Shown: piece by piece, positions 58,029 through 64,000 of the stretch
How the letters are laid out: each line of letters opens with the position of its first letter
Numbering within the stretch: the stretch's first letter is position 1
Assembly (NCBI GenBank): GCA_036925085.1
Contig: JAUPFP010000079.1
Span: 619,846-683,845 of the forward strand
Source: Brachycybe producta
Taxonomy: Eukaryota; Arthropoda; Diplopoda; Playtdesmida; Andrognathidae
Length of the DNA stretch: 64,000 nucleotides
Direction: 5' to 3'
The notes under the pieces: generated by a model
Database searches by the model: none
What the model was told of the DNA's origin: nothing
The model's input: only the letters and a program-made list of their open reading frames with translations
Program-made: the position numbers and the translations under genes

Positions 58029-58209
58029 TAGAAAGAACATTATTCCACCACGGTCCGTACTCGTATGACCCCCCCCCCCCCCCGCCGCCACTCCATGCAA
58101 TGTTTTCATGTTTCAACAAGAAACAAAACACCATGTTTTTTGTGATGCTTTTAAGTAAAAACGGTGTCTCAATAGTAAAACAAGACGTGCAATCATCTCT
58201 TTTGTCTTT

Positions 58210-58330
58210 GTCCTTAGTGTCTCAGGCATCCGAGGCCATGGTAATGTTGGTCATGGGTTCAATCCCCGCCGTGCTGTGTGGATTTTATTTTTCAAATATT
58301 TCAGAAGGTGGCACACACACATTGGACAAA
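58210..58330 (+). repeat. Possible tRNA-derived SINE fragment
   Basis: GTCATGGGTTCAATCCCCGC contains a perfect Pol III B-box-like GGTTCAATCCC. It is followed by GTGTGGATTTTATTTTTCAA and a GGTGGCACACACACATTGGA tail, a layout seen in invertebrate tRNA-type SINEs (family knowledge). No convincing A box was seen, so it is a fragment or a chance match. Confidence 0.4.
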
Positions 58331-58334
58331 CAAA

Positions 58335-58555
58335 CAAATTATATAGGCAATTAGAAATCGAGATGAACAGAAGTTGGCTCCGCCCTTTTAATAACGACCG
58401 GCAACTTCTAATTGGTTTGTTGTGGTTCGACGTTGAAAAGGGCGGAGCATCTGGACGTCAGACTACATAACCAACCAATTAGAAGTTGCCGGTCGTCATA
58501 AAAAGGGCGGAGCTAACTTCCGTTTGTCCCGATTTCCAATTGCCTGTCAAATTAT
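58335..58555. mobile_element. Family D MITE with exact 8-bp target duplication
   Basis: Element 58343-58547 (205 bases): ATAGGCAATTAGAAATCGAG to GATTTCCAATTGCCTGT. CAAATTAT stands at 58335-58342 and 58548-58555. This copy fixes the family termini and the 8-bp duplication, pointing to hAT-type mobilisation. It is almost fully palindromic with a TGGACGTCAGAC centre. Confidence 0.9.
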
Positions 58556-60327
58556 GAAGTAATAATGACTCGATGAGAGAATAAATAAAAATTAAGGCCG
58601 AAACGACGAACATTCACAAAAAATGTTCCACAAAACGTGATCCCAAGGAATGCTTTCGAAAGTCGGAAAGACGCTGGAAAAAGATGTATCAATGCGCGCA
58701 AGGAGACTACTACTACTACTACACTATGAAGGGGATCATAGATTAAGTCAAGTACCACCATTTTAACAGCACCATCAACCACCAATCCAGGAACTACTTT
58801 TCTATCAGACATTCCCTTATCAGAACCCCTTTGACGTCATAAACTTCATGTTACATACAGCGCGTCGCTATAAGAAACAAAACCCTATTTGGCTTCCACT
58901 AACACTAGCCTCCTCCTCCTCCAAGTGTCGACCCACGAAAGGCAGGTACATCACATGAAAGGAGGCTAGCAGTAGGTGAAATAGCTCATTTCTCTAAATA
59001 TTCTATTCTACATAATCACAAGCAATGTAGAAAATCAGTCATTCTGCAAAACCACTAATCAAATTGATCATCAGCAGCAGCAGCACAAAAAAAAACTCCC
59101 TTTTCAGTGGTAATTATTCTGCCAAGAAGCATTGTATAAAATACCTAGGCATTTTGCAGACTTGCCTAAAATGCTTATACTTAGCGATAAATCTTTCAAA
59201 TTGACTTTCAAAATTCCAAATTTTAAACAACTGACTTGAGAGTGAATTCGCAAAATGACTGAGAATTTGCACTTTTGAAAGTAAACACCATTATATTGTG
59301 TTGATTTTCCATTAAATTTTGCACAATTGCGAGGAGGTTTCTCTAGTAAATAATTGTGTCAATCTGTAGATTTAGAAGAAGGGAAGAAAAAAACTAGAAG
59401 GACCACACCCTTTCTATAGAATATTAAAAAAAATCTCTCTCTCAGTTATGGATTTCTTCTATTGGTGGTGGTTAGTGGGTGGTGGTGTCGTTATCATTAT
59501 TATTAGATGACGCAGAAGAAGAAGAAACTTAGGTATCGATTTCAGATTACATAAATGTGGGTGGGGGTGGTCATTCATTTCATAGTAACTATGGTGTGGT
59601 GTTGGGGGGGGGGGGGTGAGAGAAGAGAAAAAAAAAGTCAACCAATCAATTTCAATGTATTATAATTAGAAACTTTTTTTTTATTGTACGGAACATAAAA
59701 AAGGGCAATTTCTTCTTCTTCTCTCTCTCTCCGAGTCGTCGTCTTCTCTCCTGATTCATTTTGTGTGTTTTTGGCTTCAAAACTTTTTTTCAAAAGTGAC
59801 TTTAATAAGCTCCGAGAACACAAAAATATATATAGAAAGAAGTATTAAAATGTCTTGAGGGAAATCAAGAAAGATTTTTTTTTTCGTTCTTTTTCGCGTT
59901 TTCATTAAGGAAAGAAAAAAGAAAGAAAAATTTCCCCGTTTCTCTCTCTCATTTGAGATAATCTCTTCTTTTTTTTGAAACACACAACACTCAAAATATC
60001 TTATTAGAAAAAAAAAATCATCAAAACAAGCTTCCAACTAACTAACCATCTGGGTTAACCAAACTTTTGTGTGGTCTCGTTAGATTTCTTTAAAAATAGT
60101 TAGCGAAATTTCGTACCCAAATAAAATTTACGAAATGGTTATGGAGGACTGGGTTACGACTACTGAAGGTGGAATTATTCCCTAGGAATGGCGACCGGAC
60201 TTCAGTCACTATATAGTAGTTTATTATATAACTTGAGTAAGAAGATCCTTTGAGGCAATCGCGACCGACGTCTGTCTCTACTGCTGTGCGACTGCGACTA
60301 ATTACTAATCGGGGAAGAGGTATACCT

Positions 60328-60529
60328 CCCATTTTACAGGCAGTTAGAAATAGGAGAGAACTTCAGCGACCGGCAACTTCTAATTGGTTGGTTATGTAGA
60401 CTGACGTCACGTGCTCCGTCCTTTTCAACGTCGAACCACACAACAAACCAATTATTAGTTGCCCAGTCGTCATAACAAGGGCAGAGCCAACTGAAGTTCT
60501 CCCCTATTTCTAACTGCCTGTCACATTTT
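60328..60529. mobile_element. Family D MITE with near-perfect 8-bp target duplication
   Basis: Element 60336-60521: ACAGGCAGTTAGAAATAGGA to CTATTTCTAACTGCCTGT. Flanks CCCATTTT (60328-60335) and CACATTTT (60522-60529) match 7 of 8. The left arm has a small internal deletion (AACTTCAGCGACCGG). Confidence 0.85.
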
Positions 60530-61189
60530 CACTATGAAACAAACTCTTGACTTCGAACCTCAGATTGGAGGAGGGGGGGTGGAATTAAAGAAAAAGGCGG
60601 TAAGAAAACTGGGGTTGTGGCTCCTCAGCTGTGTTCATTCTTTTAACACAACAATCGAAACGAAAGGAGGAGCAACAAATTGAAGCAAATCTCTAATTCG
60701 ATATTGTTTTCTCAAATGTAACAAAAAAAGGAACAGTTGTTGTCCTTCTTCTCCCCCCTTTCCCCTAACCAGGAATAACTAACCTCCATATACTAGACCA
60801 AATAGGCCTACTCTCTCTCTCTCTCCCCCCCCCCCCCCCTGTATCTTCCTTCTTTCATCCACCATTCCCCCCCTCTTCCTCGGTTTGTGGTTGTCATGGT
60901 AACAAGTGAGAATGACACTTATCTTCCCCTCCCCCGGTATATACAGTGACTTTTTTCTCACAAATTGACCAGTTTTTGTTGCCATTTGCCAGTAACATTA
61001 TCCTTATAAGTTCATAACCACTAGCTACTGTCCTAGAAAGAAAGAAAAAATGGCAAAAGGAAACGGGGACTTCGTTATTCACCCTCTGTTATTCACCCTC
61101 TTTTTTGTTGGTTGGGTTCACACTGACACAGGGAGAGAACACGGACAGAAAAAAAAAAACCAATGTCATTAAAGTACATGGCTTGTGAT

Positions 61190-61640
61190 GAACAGCTGAT
61201 TTTCGAACTGATTATTTCTGTCTTTTCATGAACAAAATTAAAAGAAACTATAGAAAGTGTTAGTTAAGACTACTTCGTGCTCATTAGAGGGGGTGCTCTC
61301 GTCAAGACTTAAGTCATTGGACGGAGACGAGCACAGTTTGGTTGACTCCATGTAGGCCTACTCGTGGCGTTCCCTACCAACAATAGAGTGCATGATTCAC
61401 AAAACTTGCTTTGGTAATGAAAACTTCGTCGTCGTCGTTCATCCAAGAAGCCGCAAGAGTAAAAAAAACCTCTCGAGCAACTGAACTCTCTCAATCCTCA
61501 GTTGACAAGAGGCCCGCAGCTCGAGCAGTCTAAAAACACATTCAAGTCTGTCTCCATTTTTCACCTGATTTAAGACAGAATAATGAAAGAGTTGCAGCAG
61601 CATTGCAAGAAGCGACGTTTGAACGTTAAAACCATCTTAA
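61190..61640. repeat. Family A element split by an insertion
   Basis: Left arm GATGAACAGCTGATTTTCGA, ACTGATTATTTCTGTCTTTT at 61190-61270. Right arm CTAAAAACACATTCAAGTCT and GATTTAAGACAGAATAATGA at 61530-61640. About 260 bases of GC-richer unassigned sequence lie between. Confidence 0.6.
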
Positions 61641-61994
61641 AGGGTTAATTTTGAAGCCTCCTTTTTATATGAAACTAGTGAGTTTCATCATCATTTTCAT
61701 CACCAAGACAGAATAAATATTACTGGGAGTGAAAAGGGAATGAATGACCCAGACAGGAGGAGGAGGAGGGGCTCAGAGAGAGGCTCAGAGGTTGCTTAGC
61801 AACGTTCCCAGCTAGACGATATTTGACTAAAAGGTGGAGGAGAGTATATAAAAAAAGGGGAGGAGGAGGGTGGAATTTCCTAAAATGACATTGAACCTTC
61901 TCAACAAATTGGACAAATACTTCGATTTCTCACAAATTCATCCATCATGAATTCAAAGAGATCAATCAAATTCACATTTTGTATTGATTTTATA

Positions 61995-62285
61995 AGAGCT
62001 GATTGTTCTCGAACTCCGATTATATTCTGTTTTTTTTTAGAGACTAGAAGGGTAACTGAATTACTTAATGTTATATTCTTGTTGATATATTTCAAAATAA
62101 ACGTTTTATAGACAAAAATTTTAAAAAAAATAACGTCTACTTAAAAGTTGGCTCGTTTAAAAAGCTTATTTTGAAAGATGGAAAATATCCAATAAAGTGA
62201 TCGAACTACCCTTCTAGTTTCTAAAACACATTCATCTTTCTCATAATTTTGTATCCAAAAACAGAATAATCAAAGAGTTCAAGAG
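61995..62285. repeat. Family A fold-back MITE, well-preserved copy
   Basis: GAGCTGATTGTTCTCGAACT, GATTATATTCTG, AGAGACTAGAAGGGTAACTG, and AAACGTTTTATAG on the left. AAGCTTATTTTGAAAGATGG, GAACTACCCTTCTAGTTTCT and ACAGAATAATCAAAGAGTTC on the right. A useful reference for the family. Confidence 0.8.
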
Positions 62286-62673
62286 GGGGGGTCCCAAGCC
62301 CCACCAGCTGACCCATCCAATGACTGATCCCCCAACCAATCAACATATCCCAAACAGAAGCAGATGGTTGATGTTATAACTCCCCCCCCCCCCAACCCTA
62401 ACCCCGGGTTCCCCCCATTTCAAGTCAATCTCTGTAATAATTATGTGTCTTTTGGTGGTCATTTTACAATAAATGACGATCCCTGCAGGTAATTGATATC
62501 TGGGGCCTTTTGTTACGTTACAGACAGTCAGTCAAACACGTAATCCAGGTGTAAGTTCTGAGAGAGAGAAAAAAAATCGTGTTGAAAAGAAGGGTTCATT
62601 GACCCCCCCCCCCCCTCTCAAATCCCCCCTTTAAATATACATATGTCGCCCACGAATTAATAAAGGAAAGGGT

Positions 62674-62703
62674 GGAGAGGAGGAGGAGGAGGAGGAGGAG
62701 GAG
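62674..62703. repeat. GGA microsatellite
   Basis: About nine GGA units in a row. Simple repeat. Confidence 0.9.
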
Positions 62704-63019
62704 AATTTCGACTTTTGTGGGCTGCTGCCGCCACCAGGTGCGCTCCTCTCCACCCTTTTATTTTGAATCCCGATGTTCAATTGGAAGTATAACATTGCAA
62801 ACATTCTTCTCTGATCTCAACTTATCTTTTGATATTTAATTAGTTTCATTAATAATTTAATGACTGTAACGGAACAGTTACTAGGTTAATAATAATACTA
62901 CATTTAATGAGAAGTTGTGGCTTTGTTTACTCCATATTTTTTTTCTTTTCCGTTTTGTTGTTTCCAGGTGTCGCCACTGAACCACATTACAAACTTAACG
63001 AGGGTTAGGCATTAATTAA

Positions 63020-63260
63020 CATGGTTAATGAACAACTGATTTCGGAACTGTTTTAGAAACTAGAAGGGTAACTGAATCACTAATATTTTAATGTTGATAT
63101 CTTTCAAAATATTTCATAAATAAAAGTTCGCCCATTTTCAAACTGACATAAAAAGCTTATTTTGAAAGATATCGATATAAAAAAAACCTCTAAGTGCCTC
63201 AGTTACCCTTCTAGTTTCGTTAAACATTTTAGTTTCACGTCTAGGACAGAATAATAATCA
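63020..63260. repeat. Family A fold-back MITE, copy
   Basis: GAACAACTGATTTCGGAACT, TTTTAGAAACTAGAAGGGTA and GTTGATATCTTTCAAAATAT on the left; AAGCTTATTTTGAAAGATAT, CAGTTACCCTTCTAGTTTCG and GACAGAATAATAATCAGAAT on the right. Confidence 0.8.
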
Positions 63261-63312
63261 GAATTCAAGAAGCGCGCCGTTTACACTTGAAAACCACTTT
63301 AATTCAAATGAT

Positions 63313-63402
63313 GTCCGCCATTTTCGTTTGTAGCATGTGGGGCCTATTAAGTGTTATCAGCTGTCACATGACAAACAAACATGGCCGCTATTACCTAACC
63401 TT
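63313..63402. repeat. Family I fragment
   Basis: CCGCCATTTTCGTTTGTAGC mirrored by GACAAACAAACATGGCCGCT, ATTACCTAACC. Related to the element at 20685-20810. The 162-codon plus-strand frame at 63287-63775 runs through it and poly-purine sequence, and is not supported. Confidence 0.6.
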
Positions 63403-64000
63403 TATACAAACAAAGCATATTGGAATCGAACACGGGGCTAGAAAAAAATTCGAACAAAAGATTGAAAAAGGGCAAAAGATGGAGGGTACAAGGAGGGGGG
63501 AGGGAGGGGGAGTGAAAAATAAAACAATAGAAAAAAAGAAGGGGGTATTTATTATATATACATATATGAACCCCCTCCCCTTTTTGTTCTTTGTTATTCG
63601 GTGGCACACGCGCCATCGACATCTGTTCCCCCTCCTCCCCTTCTACCCCAGGCCGACATTATCTCCATTTCAGAGGGGAAGAAGGGGGAGGGGTAAAGCA
63701 TTACCCCCCTCCTCTTTTATTTTGTCCTACATAGGAGAGGGAGGGGTACAACACAACCTCAGATATATTTTTTAACACACTTTCATTCTATCCTGAATCT
63801 GAAAACAACGCTGAAATTGCAAAATCAGTTTTATTTTCTGACTAAAAAAAATGAATTGCAGCAGTGAACCATAATTTCAGTTGACTTGTAAACGTTTATT
63901 TCGAAAGATTTCATTCTGAATATAAATTTCACGTAAAAGAAATCTTTGTGAGCAAATTAGTTGCAGGCGTTCTGAGTGTGAACTCAAGAAAATAAGCTTG

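Noticed and set aside
58210-58330. A functional tRNA gene
   Set aside because: Only a B-box-like segment is present; no A box, acceptor stem or anticodon arm could be drawn.
58552-58812. 86-codon minus-strand frame beginning MSDRKVVPGLVVDG
   Set aside because: Looks more protein-like than most, but I recognise no domain, it has no partner exons, and it lies immediately beside a family D element.
60090-60332. 80-codon minus-strand frame as a possible leader exon
   Set aside because: No recognised domain, no convincing donor into 54297; kept only as an unassigned GC-richer patch.
63287-63775. 162-codon plus-strand open frame
   Set aside because: Runs through a family I repeat fragment and purine-rich low-complexity sequence; no domain, no splice context.

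Overview
The window is AT-rich, repeat-dense animal DNA. It carries one recognisable protein gene, an ELAV/Hu-family neuronal-type RNA-binding protein on the minus strand. Five coding exons can be placed to the base: 54274-54070, 40283-40180, 38905-38752, 37738-37510 and 34625-34304. They join in frame to 1014 bases, a 337-residue protein with three complete RRM domains. Every junction has consensus AG acceptor and GT donor bases. The two internal exons of 104 and 154 bases match the sizes I recall for vertebrate ELAVL genes. The protein reads as invertebrate, probably spiralian and perhaps a mollusc; this is a family-level impression, not a proof.

Layout: positions 1-34303 lie downstream of the stop codon and must hold the 3' UTR plus flanking DNA, with no other gene I can support. 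34304-54297 is the coding part of the gene, with introns of 2884, 1013, 1274 and 13786 bases. 54298-64000 lies upstream of the start-codon exon; because that exon opens with a splice acceptor, this stretch should be the 3' part of a large intron behind an unseen 5' leader exon.

Almost everything else is short non-autonomous DNA transposons (MITE or fold-back type), simple repeats and homopolymer runs. I separated at least ten fold-back families by their terminal inverted repeats. The commonest (family A, core AACTAGAAGGGTA...TACCCTTCTAGTT) occurs about 20 times, roughly once per 3 kb. A second (family D, ends ACAGGC...GCCTGT) makes 8-bp target duplications and is therefore probably hAT-like. 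The most notable structure is at 48948-49607: two family D units and the 251 bases between them share one outer 8-bp target duplication (CATAAAAC), so they inserted as a single composite unit. A second, inverted copy of the middle segment plus one arm sits at about 57480-57929, and the pair brackets the start-codon exon.

No transposase, reverse transcriptase, tRNA, rRNA, CRISPR array or virus-like element could be supported. The open frames outside the ELAV exons are short, biased by simple sequence or inverted repeats, and were not annotated as genes.
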